Source: Cryomorphaceae bacterium
GTDB taxonomy: Bacteria; Bacteroidota; Bacteroidia; Flavobacteriales; Schleiferiaceae
Length of the DNA: 64,000 nucleotides
Direction of reading: 5' to 3'
NCBI GenBank assembly: GCA_017858515.1
Contig: JAFMBM010000005.1
Location: forward strand, 22,440-86,439
Shown piece by piece: positions 18,032-26,180 of this stretch (the first letter of the stretch is position 1; every line of letters begins with the position of its first letter). The notes beneath the pieces are model-generated. The model was given only the letters and a program-made list of their open reading frames with translations. It was not told the DNA's origin and searched no databases. The translations under genes were made by a program, and so were the position numbers.

Positions 18032-18460
18032 AGTCCTATCATTTAATGCAAAGATGCAACCTTGTTAATAAATGTGAATAAGCTATCCAATCAACTCATA
18101 ATCAAATAGGAGTTTCTAGACCTTCTATTAACAATAAACCGTTTGAAGTGTTGATAGAGTGTGATAAGAAGAGTGAAAAGAATTGGAATATTATTCGCCT
18201 TGCAATAAAATTGAATAATATGGATACACAACTTTTGATTAGGTTTAAACGTCTTATCAACAGAATTACGTCGAGTAATGAATAACGTTGTCTTTAAATA
18301 ATTCAAACATTGATCTTATCAACATCCTTTTTCAACTTGTCAATTCTACAAGTATATCTTTGCTTAAGAAGCTTTTAAAAGCTCAGCCTAGGTTAGTAAA
18401 TTGTTAATATATAAACATTCCGTTAACATCAAAGCTATTTTGAAACAAAGTATTCACACT
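18032..18460. other. Non-coding AT-rich gap with DnaA-box-like 9-mers: candidate replication origin
   Basis: No gene is seen. Within 18032-18470 there are several near matches to the DnaA box TTATnCACA: an exact TTATTCACA on the minus strand (18073-18081), TTATCAACA twice on the plus strand (18254-18262 and 18316-18324, inside an 11-base direct repeat TCTTATCAACA), CTATCAACA and CTTATCACA on the minus strand near 18149-18170, and GTATTCACA/TTGTTCACA back to back near 18450-18467. Spot counts of G and C on either side suggest that strand bias flips here. dnaA is not adjacent, which is not unusual in this phylum. This is an inference. Confidence 0.35.
18335..18362 (+). promoter_or_regulatory. 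Candidate promoter with inverted repeat in the spacer
   Basis: TATCTTTG (18355-18362) fits the TAnnTTTG -7 element. Just upstream, ACTTGT (18335-18340) and ACAAGT (18348-18353) form a perfect 6-base inverted repeat with a 7-base spacer, overlapping the place where the -33 TTG (18337-18339) would be. It could be an operator for the downstream MORN-repeat gene. Confidence 0.35.
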
Positions 18461-20032
18461 GTGAACAAGACAATAATAAGAACATATCCTTTTTTAATTA
18501 AAAGAATAAAGAATACTATATTAATTATAGCTTCCCTTTTCTTCTGCCTTTCATTGAACGCCCAAGATTCTTCTAAGTTTGTTACCTATTACTACGAGAA
18601 CGGAGTTAAGAGCTCAGAGGGATTCTTGCGAGACGGACAGCCAGATGGCTATTGGAAAAGTTTTTATTTAAATGGATTACTTAAGACAGAGGGGAACAGA
18701 AAGGAATTTAAGCTAGATGGAACCTGGAAATTCTATTCTGAGTTTGGAGATTTAGCTCTTTCTATAGATTATATTGAAGGAGTGAAGGAAGGCCATCGGA
18801 AGACTTACCTGGATAACATAGTGCAAAAGGATGAGCTGTTCTCGAATGATAAAAGGGAAGGTTTAACTGTCTTGTATGATGAAAAGGGTAGACGAATGGA
18901 GGAAATTCCATTCGTTCAAGATTTGCAACAAGGTCAAGGTTTTGGTTTCGATAGTCTCGGCTTAATTATTAATTTAAATATTTATAAATCAGGTGTTTTA
19001 GTAAAGAAACAACCTATTAATCGCACCAATAGATTGGGATTGAAGGTTGGAACTTGGATTGATTTTTACGACAATAGAAATACTCGAATAGAGGGAACTT
19101 ATAGGAACGATTTAAAGCATGGTTATTTTAAATACTACACCAAGGGTGGAAGTTTAATTCGCACTGAACATTGGATAGATGGTGTTCTACAGGAACCAAG
19201 TATTGAAACCGCAAAAATTGATATTCGTAAAGAAATCAGTCCTGAAACAGGTCAGCTTGTATTCAAAGGATCTTATGTAAATGGAAAGGAAAATGGGGTT
19301 CATAGGTTTTACGAAGATGAAGGGAATATTATCTCATCTAAAGTTTATACTTCTGGTATCTTAATGGAGGAAGGCGGTACAGTAGATGAATTGGGGCGTA
19401 AACAGGGGCGCTGGAAGGCTTTTTATGCAGATGGTACACTTAGACATGAAGGAGCCTATAAAGACGGCTTACGCACCGGCCCTTGGATTTATTATTTCAA
19501 CGATCAATCTATAGAACAGAAAGGATCTTATGTGGAAGATGAACCGAACGGAGAATGGGTTTGGTTTTATCCGAATGGAGATATTTGGCGCGAAGAATCA
19601 TATTTAAACGGACTAGAAGATGGATTGTCTATTGAGTATGATACTGAGGGTATTGTATTAGCTAAGGGTGAATTTATAGATGGATTTAGAGAAGGAGAGT
19701 GGGTCTTTATATCCGGCGATCATCGCGAAGAAGGTACTTTTTTTGAAGGTGAGAGAATAGGTGTATGGAAGCATTATTATTTAAAGCCTGAAGAGAGTTT
19801 ACGCTTTGAAGGTGAATACGATAATGGAAGAGAAAATGGAAAACATATAGTCTATTATCCAAATGGAGGCGTAAAAATTAGAGGAAATTACAATAGCGGA
19901 ATAAAAACAGGTATTTGGGAGCTCTTCAAGGAAGACTCAACCAGATATCTAACTATTGAATATGATTCAGAAGGGCAAGAGATTAAATACAATGGAGTTA
20001 AGATTCAATATGGCAGAAGATTTAGAGAGTAA
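18461..20032 (+). CDS. Secreted MORN-repeat (YwqK-like) protein
   Basis: A signal-like hydrophobic stretch ending CLSLNAQ is followed by about 17 repeats of roughly 23 residues of the form YYENGVKSSEG / DGYWKSFYLNGLLKTEG / GPWIYYFNDQSIEQKG, i.e. MORN-variant repeats also called YwqK antitoxin-like in annotation. The repeats build a long beta structure; no catalytic motif is visible. The start is uncertain: GTG at 18461 gives a 35-residue leader, while TTG at 18401 would add 20 residues. The final 23 bases overlap the Nudix gene. Confidence 0.78.
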   Translation: MNKTIIRTYPFLIKRIKNTILIIASLFFCLSLNAQDSSKFVTYYYENGVKSSEGFLRDGQPDGYWKSFYLNGLLKTEGNRKEFKLDGTWKFYSEFGDLALSIDYIEGVKEGHRKTYLDNIVQKDELFSNDKREGLTVLYDEKGRRMEEIPFVQDLQQGQGFGFDSLGLIINLNIYKSGVLVKKQPINRTNRLGLKVGTWIDFYDNRNTRIEGTYRNDLKHGYFKYYTKGGSLIRTEHWIDGVLQEPSIETAKIDIRKEISPETGQLVFKGSYVNGKENGVHRFYEDEGNIISSKVYTSGILMEEGGTVDELGRKQGRWKAFYADGTLRHEGAYKDGLRTGPWIYYFNDQSIEQKGSYVEDEPNGEWVWFYPNGDIWREESYLNGLEDGLSIEYDTEGIVLAKGEFIDGFREGEWVFISGDHREEGTFFEGERIGVWKHYYLKPEESLRFEGEYDNGRENGKHIVYYPNGGVKIRGNYNSGIKTGIWELFKEDSTRYLTIEYDSEGQEIKYNGVKIQYGRRFRE

Positions 20033-20573
20033 TCCTTGGATAACAAAGAGTGAAACCGTTGCATACGAAAACCCATGGATTCGTTTAGAACACCATGAGG
20101 TAATTACCCCAGGTGGAAGCGATGGAATTTATGGAGTAGTTCGATTTAAAAATTTGGCTATTGGAATTATTCCATTGGATGAGAACTACAATACTTGGAT
20201 TGTAGGGCAGTTTCGATACCCACACAATAAGTACTCATGGGAAATGCCAGAAGGAGGTGGAGCGCTAATAGCTGATCCGATTGAATCTGCCAAAAGAGAA
20301 CTTTTAGAAGAATGTGGTTTAAAAGCAAAAAATTGGAAGTTGATTCAGAAAATGGATCTCTCCAATTCTGTATGTGATGAAGAGGCTTTAATTTATGTTG
20401 CAACAGAATTAACAGAGCATAAAGCCTTACCTGAAGATACCGAACAATTGGTCATCAAGAAAATTGCATTTAGTGAAATGTTCACAATGGTTCTGAACGA
20501 TGAAATTCGTGATGGTATGACTGTAGCGGCAGTATTTAAGGTCAAGTATATGATTGACCAAGGTTTACTTTAA
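20010..20573 (+). CDS. Nudix hydrolase, ADP-ribose/GDP-mannose pyrophosphatase type
   Basis: Cleaves a nucleoside diphosphate-linked compound, probably a sugar nucleotide. The ATG at 20010 gives MAEDLESNPW and a 187-residue protein; it overlaps the preceding gene by 23 bases. The Nudix box runs from GGALIADPIES to AKRELLEECGL: the REUxEExGU half is intact, while the upstream Glu of the GX5E half is Ala. EMPEGGG before the box is typical of the Bacteroidota clade. It converges on the aldehyde dehydrogenase gene with no gap. Confidence 0.88.
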   Translation: MAEDLESNPWITKSETVAYENPWIRLEHHEVITPGGSDGIYGVVRFKNLAIGIIPLDENYNTWIVGQFRYPHNKYSWEMPEGGGALIADPIESAKRELLEECGLKAKNWKLIQKMDLSNSVCDEEALIYVATELTEHKALPEDTEQLVIKKIAFSEMFTMVLNDEIRDGMTVAAVFKVKYMIDQGLL

Positions 20574-22112
20574 CTACAGATCGAACTTTATACCTTGAGC
20601 AAGGGGAAGGCTTGTCCCGTAATTGAGAGTATTGGTTTGTCTTCGCATATAAGCTTTCCAAGAATCAGAGCCTGACTCTCTTCCACCTCCTGTTTCCTTT
20701 TCTCCACCAAATGCACCGCCAATTTCAGCACCAGAGGTACCAATGTTTACGTTCGCAATTCCACAATCAGATCCAGAAGCCGAAATAAAGCGATGGGCAA
20801 AAGACATATTACTCGTCATTAGGGCTGAGCTCAATCCTTGAGGTACTCCATTTTGAAGAGCAATGGCTTCCTCTTCCGTAGAGTACTTCATTAAGTAAAG
20901 GATGGGTGCAAAAGTTTCGGTTTGAACTACTTCTGCTTCGTTATTCACTTCCGCTATGCAAGGCTTCACATAACAGCCACTCTCATAACCATCGCCCTTA
21001 CAAACACCACCAGGTACTATTATTTTACCTCCTTGTGCTTCAATTCTATCAAGAGCATTCAAATAAATCTGAACGGCATCACGATCAATTAATGGGCCTA
21101 CGTGATTGGTTTCATCTAACGGATTGCCAATCCTGATCTGACTGTAAGCACCCTTTAGAATCTCTTTCATTTTATCATAAAGGCTTTCGTGAACAATCAG
21201 CCTTCGTGTACTTGTACATCTTTGACCTGCCGTTCCAACTGCTCCAAAAACTGCTGCAATAGTGGTCATCTTTAAATCCGCATCTGCCGCAACAATCATG
21301 GCGTTATTTCCACCCAATTCAAGAATAGACTTTCCTAGTCTTGAAGCAACGGCAGCACCCACAATTTTGCCCATTCTAACGGATCCCGTAGCAGAAATAA
21401 GAGGTATTCTGGAATCTGAAGTCATCCATTCTCCTACTTTGTAGTCGCCAGTAATGATTCCGCTTATGGCTGGAGAAACACCCTTACTGGCTAATACTTC
21501 TTGAATTATGTTCTGACAAGCAATGGCACACAGGGGTACCTTCTCAGAAGGTTTCCAAACACAAACATCTCCGCAAACCCAAGCAAGAGCTGCATTCCAA
21601 GCCCAAACAGCAACAGGAAAATTAAAGGCGCTAATCACACCCACTATTCCGAGCGGATGCCATTGTTCCATCATATGATGGTTTGGACGTTCAGACTTCA
21701 TGGTTAACCCATATAATTGTCTAGATAAACCAACTGCAAAGTCGCAGATATCTATCATTTCTTGCACTTCGCCTAAACCTTCTTGAAGCGATTTACCCAT
21801 TTCGTAAGAGACAAGTCTTCCTAGGTCATGTTTCTTCGCTCTCAGGCTTTCTCCGAATAATCGTACGATTTCACCTCTTTCGGGCGCGGGTACATTTTTC
21901 CATTCGCTAAATGCCGAGGCGGCTGATTGTATAACTTTTTCATATCCTTCCTTCGAAGTGATGGAAACAGATCCTATAACACGACTGTCTACGGGAGAAG
22001 AAGAAACGATATTGGATGTTTCTTCCTTCAACCATATTCCGTTGCTACTGCCGCTATTGAATTCCTTAATTCCTAGATTACGTAGAACGTCATCCATACT
22101 TGATGCCTTCAT
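20574..22112 (-). CDS. Aldehyde dehydrogenase, ALDH7/antiquitin type (L-aminoadipate-semialdehyde dehydrogenase)
   Basis: NAD-dependent oxidation of L-aminoadipate semialdehyde / piperideine-6-carboxylate, a step of lysine catabolism, is the known role of ALDH7. The 512 residues show FNFPVAVWAWNAALAW, KPSEKVPL, the catalytic Glu in ELGGNNAMIV and the catalytic Cys in GTAGQRCTSTRRL. The NIGTSGAEIGGAFGGEKETGGGRESGSD stretch near the C-terminus is specific to the ALDH7 group. No other lysine-degradation gene is adjacent. A second Met at residue 6 is an alternative start. Confidence 0.9.
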   Translation of the reverse strand: MKASSMDDVLRNLGIKEFNSGSSNGIWLKEETSNIVSSSPVDSRVIGSVSITSKEGYEKVIQSAASAFSEWKNVPAPERGEIVRLFGESLRAKKHDLGRLVSYEMGKSLQEGLGEVQEMIDICDFAVGLSRQLYGLTMKSERPNHHMMEQWHPLGIVGVISAFNFPVAVWAWNAALAWVCGDVCVWKPSEKVPLCAIACQNIIQEVLASKGVSPAISGIITGDYKVGEWMTSDSRIPLISATGSVRMGKIVGAAVASRLGKSILELGGNNAMIVAADADLKMTTIAAVFGAVGTAGQRCTSTRRLIVHESLYDKMKEILKGAYSQIRIGNPLDETNHVGPLIDRDAVQIYLNALDRIEAQGGKIIVPGGVCKGDGYESGCYVKPCIAEVNNEAEVVQTETFAPILYLMKYSTEEEAIALQNGVPQGLSSALMTSNMSFAHRFISASGSDCGIANVNIGTSGAEIGGAFGGEKETGGGRESGSDSWKAYMRRQTNTLNYGTSLPLAQGIKFDL

Positions 22113-22154
22113 AAAAGTGGACTTAGATTTGGCACAAAGGTAATAGGCTTATCT

Positions 22155-22541
22155 ATGATAGAAGAGGACAAACAAGGATTTAGAATATATAAACTGCACG
22201 AAATAGGTGCGAACGCCAGCGGTGAGACTTATGAAGTTTTGAATAGTGGAGGAGAAGGAATGTTAGTGGCTTATCGAAAAGCAGGTAGTTTAAGTGGTAA
22301 TCATTACCACAAGGGACAGGTGGAAGCAAAGAATCCAGAACAACTTCTTTTGCTCCAAGGGGAGGTGGATGTGGTTGCAACGCATCTGGAATCGGATATA
22401 TCTGTAGAATCTAAGGCTACATCTCCCTGTAGAGTAGAGTTTTATCCAAATTGGATTCACACTATTAAAGCCAGAACGGATGTGCTGTTTATTGAATTAA
22501 ATAGCTTGGCAGAACACAAAAAAGACACTTATTATCCATAA
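22155..22541 (+). CDS. Small cupin-fold protein
   Basis: A 128-residue protein with a single cupin-like barrel: AYRKAGSLSGNHYHKGQVEAKNPEQLLLLQGEVDVVA gives the first cupin motif (G-x5-HxH-x-E-like) and FYPNWIHTIKARTDVLFIEL the second. The layout resembles sugar ketoisomerase-like (FdtA/WxcM-type) cupins, but no nucleotide-sugar gene is nearby, so the function is unknown. It is divergent from ALDH7 with a 42-base gap. Confidence 0.7.
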   Translation: MIEEDKQGFRIYKLHEIGANASGETYEVLNSGGEGMLVAYRKAGSLSGNHYHKGQVEAKNPEQLLLLQGEVDVVATHLESDISVESKATSPCRVEFYPNWIHTIKARTDVLFIELNSLAEHKKDTYYP

Positions 22542-22579
22542 TCCTTATTTGGAATGATTATAAATAATATTGACTTTGT

Positions 22580-22587
22580 TACTTTTG
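22580..22587 (+). promoter_or_regulatory. Probable -7 element of the metal-transport operon
   Basis: TACTTTTG, 4 bases before the ATG at 22592. The mRNA would have almost no leader, as for plsC. No Fur/MntR/Zur palindrome was recognised around it. Confidence 0.4.
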
Positions 22588-22591
22588 CCGC

Positions 22592-23503
22592 ATGAAAAAG
22601 ATAATCCTTCTCATTGCCTTTGGCTCGGTACTTTTTGGTTGCAAGAACGATGCGGTTGAAACAAAGAGTAACAGCATTTTAACCACAACGAGTATTTTAG
22701 GTGATATTGTGCGCAATATGGTTCCAGAAGAGATTGAGGTATTTAATCTAATGGGCCCTGGAACAGATCCTCATTTGTATAAAGCGAGTCCGAGCGATTA
22801 TGTTCATATACGTGAAGCCCAGTACATTATTCTATCTGGTCTTCATTTGGAAGGAAAGATGGCTGAGGTTATTTTAGGGATGGAAGGAGAAAAAGAGGTG
22901 AGAGAATTTGCCTCAGCTATGAGCGCAGATCAAATTATTAATAGCGACGGCTTTTCAGATGGCCATGATCCTCATATATGGATGGATGTTGAGATGGTGC
23001 GTTTGTGTGTTTTGAGATTAAGAACTGATTTAATCAAATGGTTTCCAGAACACAGTCAGATTATAAATTCTAAATCAGAGGCATACATTACCAATCTAGG
23101 AAGATTAAACAGAGAGATTTTAGGGATTTTGAATGAAGTTCCAGAAGAGAATAGAATTATTGTGACATCTCATGATGCTCTCAATTATTTTGCACGTGCC
23201 TATCAATACGAAGTACGCAGTCTTCAAGGGTTTTCTACAGCTGCAGATTTTGGCTTAAAAGACGTTACAGCTTTGGTCGATTTTATCATTGAGCGCAAGG
23301 TGCCTGCTATTTTTGTTGAAAATATTGTGAGTGATCAAGCCTTAAAAGCGGTGCAATCTGCCTGCCTTGAAAGGGGTTTTGATGTACAATTAGGCGGATC
23401 ATTATATACAGACGCTTTGGGTATGGAAGATTCAAAGGCGCATACCTACGAAGGAATGATTCGTGCCAATGCATTAACCATTAGTCAGGCTTTAAAAAAT
23501 TAA
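22592..23503 (+). CDS. Metal (Zn/Mn) ABC transporter substrate-binding lipoprotein
   Basis: A 303-residue cluster A-I (ZnuA/TroA/MntC-like) binding protein, anchored by the Cys in GSVLFGCKND. The metal ligands are visible: His in GTDPHLYKAS, His in DPHIWMDVEM, His in IIVTSHDALNYFA and Asp in the TDALGMEDSKAHTYEGM region. The His-rich loop of zinc-specific ZnuA is short or absent, so Mn cannot be excluded. It abuts the permease gene (TAA then ATG). Confidence 0.92.
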   Translation: MKKIILLIAFGSVLFGCKNDAVETKSNSILTTTSILGDIVRNMVPEEIEVFNLMGPGTDPHLYKASPSDYVHIREAQYIILSGLHLEGKMAEVILGMEGEKEVREFASAMSADQIINSDGFSDGHDPHIWMDVEMVRLCVLRLRTDLIKWFPEHSQIINSKSEAYITNLGRLNREILGILNEVPEENRIIVTSHDALNYFARAYQYEVRSLQGFSTAADFGLKDVTALVDFIIERKVPAIFVENIVSDQALKAVQSACLERGFDVQLGGSLYTDALGMEDSKAHTYEGMIRANALTISQALKN

Positions 23504-24796
23504 ATGCACGATTTTCTCGAATTCATGAGCTTGCGCGAACCTAGTGTTCGCTATGTGGTTTTGTCTTGTGTTCTTTTGGGGGCCGCTGCTTCAATGGTGG
23601 GGGTTTTTGGATTTTTAAGAAAGCGTTCTCTCGTGGGCGAAACAGTTGCCCATAGCATGTTGCCGGGTATCGGTCTTGCTTTTATTATTTCTGGCTCAAG
23701 AGATCCTATCTATCTTGTAACGGGGGCAGTAATTACGGGATGGATGTCTATGGGCTTTATGAATTGGCTTACGCGCAAAGGACCAATAAAAGTGGATCTG
23801 GCTTTAGCCATTACGCTGACCGGATTTTTTGCTATTGGAATTGGTATTATGACCTACATTCAACGAGGTTCCTTTGGTGATCATAGTGGATTAGATCACT
23901 ATATCTTCGGTAGGGCTGCTGCAATGGAACCAAGCGATATTCGTGTTTTCGGCGGTTTGGCAGCTTTTGTATTTGTCTCGGTTCTTTTGCTCTTTAAAGA
24001 ATTTATGGGTTTGTGTTTTAATAGAGAATTCTTAAGCGTTCTAGGATTACCTGTACGTTTTTTAGAATTTGCCATCTCATTTCTAACCATTTTGGCTATT
24101 TCATCTGGAATAAAAGCCGTTGGAATTGTATTAATGGCAGCCTTAATGATTATTCCCGCGGCGGCAGCGAGATATTGGACCGGTAGTTTGAGATGGCTTT
24201 TAACTTTAGCCATTTCCTTTGGTGTAATTGCAGGAGTAGCAGGAGCCTATATTAGTTTCCAAGCGCGCTCGCTTCCAACAGGGCCATTTATAGTTATCGT
24301 TCTCGCGCTCATCACGGCCATAAGTGTAATTTTTGCGCCAGAAAAAGGACTTTTTTCACGCTGGGCTAAGAAGAAAAGACTTAGTAGAAGAGTGGCAGCC
24401 GAGAATTTTGTTAAAGAGGTATACCAAATCATTGAAAAGGGGAAGGATAAAAACTCAAATATTTCAAAGAGTGAATTTATTGTTCACTTTCATTATTCTC
24501 CCAGGTTGTTTTTTAGGAGTTTGCGTTGGGCCGTTGCAAGAGGATGGATCGTACCGGCGGTGGATGGTATGAAATTAACTCAGCGTGGTTTTTCAAAGGG
24601 AGAGGAATTGAATAGGTTACATCGTTTATGGGAAATATATTTGGCTCGAAAGGCTCAAACTCCTTTAGAGAAAGTGCATCATTCAGCCGAAATTATTGAG
24701 CACATTTTAACTCCAGAATTAGAGGCGGAAATCCGATTAGAGCTTGACCTATGTGATAATTTCAGTCCCCAAAACGAGATTCACATAAAGGCATAA
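23504..24796 (+). CDS. Metal ABC transporter permease fused to a DtxR/MntR-like domain
   Basis: Residues about 1-280 are an ABC-3 family permease with 8-9 membrane segments (GAAASMVGVFGFLRKRSLVGETVAHSMLPG at the start; AVGIVLMAALMIIPAAAARYW late). Residues about 290-430 resemble MntR/DtxR: a winged-helix part (NFVKEVYQIIEKGKDKNS, LTQRGFSKGEELNRLHRLWE) and the metal-binding/dimerisation helix (VHHSAEIIEHILTPELEAEI). The C-terminal half is cytoplasmic and could sense the imported metal. Fusions of this kind are known in Bacteroidota transporters. Confidence 0.9.
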   Translation: MHDFLEFMSLREPSVRYVVLSCVLLGAAASMVGVFGFLRKRSLVGETVAHSMLPGIGLAFIISGSRDPIYLVTGAVITGWMSMGFMNWLTRKGPIKVDLALAITLTGFFAIGIGIMTYIQRGSFGDHSGLDHYIFGRAAAMEPSDIRVFGGLAAFVFVSVLLLFKEFMGLCFNREFLSVLGLPVRFLEFAISFLTILAISSGIKAVGIVLMAALMIIPAAAARYWTGSLRWLLTLAISFGVIAGVAGAYISFQARSLPTGPFIVIVLALITAISVIFAPEKGLFSRWAKKKRLSRRVAAENFVKEVYQIIEKGKDKNSNISKSEFIVHFHYSPRLFFRSLRWAVARGWIVPAVDGMKLTQRGFSKGEELNRLHRLWEIYLARKAQTPLEKVHHSAEIIEHILTPELEAEIRLELDLCDNFSPQNEIHIKA

Positions 24797-24798
24797 GT

Positions 24799-25686
24799 AT
24801 GGATGCTTTGTATATAATCCTTACCGGAACATTGGTTGCTTGGCTTTGTGGGATTCTGGGTGTTTTTATTGTTCTACGCAAACTCAGTATGCTTGGCGAT
24901 GCTATTTCTCACGCAGTTCTACCAGGTATTGTTATTGCCTATTTAATTAGTGGAGATCGTAGTAGTCCGCTGCTTTTTATTGGCGCCGCATTATTTGGAG
25001 TAGCCGTAACCGTCTTGATCGAATTATTGAATAAGAAGGCTTCAATGCAATCCGATGCTTCGGTTGGAACAAGCTTTACTCTTTTCTTTTCCGTTGGAAT
25101 TGTCCTTGTGAGCCTATTGGCTTCGAGGGTGGATATAGATGCAGACTGCGTTTTGCATGGTGAAATAGGATTAGTTCCTTTCGATAGAATTAATAGGGGA
25201 GGAGTAGATTTTGGCCCTCGTCAATTATGGGTGATTGGAATTAGCTTCTTAGTGGTAGGCCTTGTATTGCTGTGGGCCTATAAGGGACTCTATCTGACTT
25301 CATTTAATTCAGAGTTTGCCGCTAGTTTAGGGGTAGGAATAACGAGTTGGCACTATTTACTAATGAGCAGTGTCTCCTTGGCCACAGTGGTTTCTTTTGA
25401 AGCGGTAGGGGCTATCCTGGTCGTTGGTTTTCTAGTCATTCCACCGGCAAGTGCATGGCTTTGGTCTAGAAGGTTGAATGAAATGATTATTTTAACCCTG
25501 ATTATGGGTTTTATTTCGGCCGTGGCGGGTTACTTTTTGGCGGTTTTATTGGATTCATCGATAGCGGCAACTATGTGTGTGGTGGCTCTTATACAGTTTA
25601 TTATTTCCTTTTTAGTGAATCCAAGGCATGGTGTCTTGAAAAAGTGGATTTACAAACCACAGTACAGTCCGCATAAACCTATGTAA
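24799..25686 (+). CDS. Metal ABC transporter permease, second subunit
   Basis: A 295-residue ABC-3 family permease with about eight membrane segments; GVFIVLRKLSMLGDAISHAVLPGIVIAYL matches the first permease in pattern, and FEAVGAILVVGFLVIPPASAWLWS is the coupling region that contacts the ATPase. It starts 2 bases after the previous stop. The order binding protein-permease-permease is that of troA-troC-troD, but the usual ATP-binding gene is missing from this operon. Confidence 0.9.
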   Translation: MDALYIILTGTLVAWLCGILGVFIVLRKLSMLGDAISHAVLPGIVIAYLISGDRSSPLLFIGAALFGVAVTVLIELLNKKASMQSDASVGTSFTLFFSVGIVLVSLLASRVDIDADCVLHGEIGLVPFDRINRGGVDFGPRQLWVIGISFLVVGLVLLWAYKGLYLTSFNSEFAASLGVGITSWHYLLMSSVSLATVVSFEAVGAILVVGFLVIPPASAWLWSRRLNEMIILTLIMGFISAVAGYFLAVLLDSSIAATMCVVALIQFIISFLVNPRHGVLKKWIYKPQYSPHKPM

Positions 25687-25690
25687 AAGA

Positions 25691-25723
25691 AAAACCCCCA
25701 ACACTTAGCGTATTGAGGGTTTT
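25691..25723 (+). terminator. Terminator of the metal-transport operon
   Basis: AAAACCC (25691-25697) pairs with GGGTTTT (25717-25723), with a further CAA/TTG pair inside, followed by further T. The last bases coincide with the CCA of the convergent tRNA-Cys. Confidence 0.55.
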
Positions 25724-25796
25724 GGAGGTCTCGAGCGGATTCGAACCGCTGTACAAGCTTTTGCAGAGCTCTGCCTAGCCACTCGGCCACGAGACC
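25723..25796 (-). tRNA. tRNA-Cys (anticodon GCA)
   Basis: Minus strand from 25796: acceptor GGTCTCG with CGAGACC, D-arm GGCCGAGTGGCTAGGC, anticodon arm GAGCT-CTGCAAA-AGCTT with anticodon GCA, TYC arm with GGTTCGAATCC, discriminator U. A CCA follows directly (25725-25723), overlapping the terminator hairpin, so it may be encoded by chance. Confidence 0.95.
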
Positions 25797-25805
25797 ATTG
25801 AGGCG

Positions 25806-25813
25806 CAAAAATA
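25806..25813 (-). promoter_or_regulatory. Probable -7 element for tRNA-Cys
   Basis: Reverse strand TATTTTTG followed by GCGC, 9 bases before the tRNA. It matches TAnnTTTG and closely resembles the element before tRNA-Leu. It sits between the tRNA and the folB stop. Confidence 0.4.
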
Positions 25814-25814
25814 G

Positions 25815-26180
25815 CTAATTCATTGTTCTTTTCCGATGCATTTGTATAGAAACATGAGATACGTCTCCATTAATGGGTGGGTTAATTTTTTTTAGCTCTA
25901 AATCAATCTCTTGGACTAATTCTAATTCTAAAAAAATTGAATCAATGATACGTTTTGCGACATGTTCTATGAGTTTGCTTCTAATTTTTATTTCTCGTTG
26001 AGCAATTCGGTAGAGGTCTACATAATCAACCGTTAGAGTAAGATCGTCCGTTTCTGACGCTCCCACAATATCTGCCTTTATTGCTAAATCAAGTACGTAT
26101 TCCGAGCCAATAGTCGACTCTTCATCCAAGCAACCGTGATTTGAATAACAGCGCAGACCAGCCAAATGAATCGTATCCAT
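25815..26180 (-). CDS. folB: Dihydroneopterin aldolase
   Basis: Folate synthesis enzyme that splits dihydroneopterin into hydroxymethyl-dihydropterin and glycolaldehyde. The ATG at 26180 gives MDTIHLAGLRCYSNHGCLDEE and 121 residues; a 14-residue upstream extension is unlikely because this ATG forms a TAATG junction with the gltX stop. HGCLDEE, TVDYVDLY and SKLIEHVAKRI (with the binding Glu) are the family hallmarks. Confidence 0.92.
   Translation of the reverse strand: MDTIHLAGLRCYSNHGCLDEESTIGSEYVLDLAIKADIVGASETDDLTLTVDYVDLYRIAQREIKIRSKLIEHVAKRIIDSIFLELELVQEIDLELKKINPPINGDVSHVSIQMHRKRTMN

Noticed and set aside
18461..20032. Antitoxin of a toxin-antitoxin pair
   Set aside because: YwqK-type MORN repeats are often so labelled, but there is no toxin gene beside it and it has a secretion signal.
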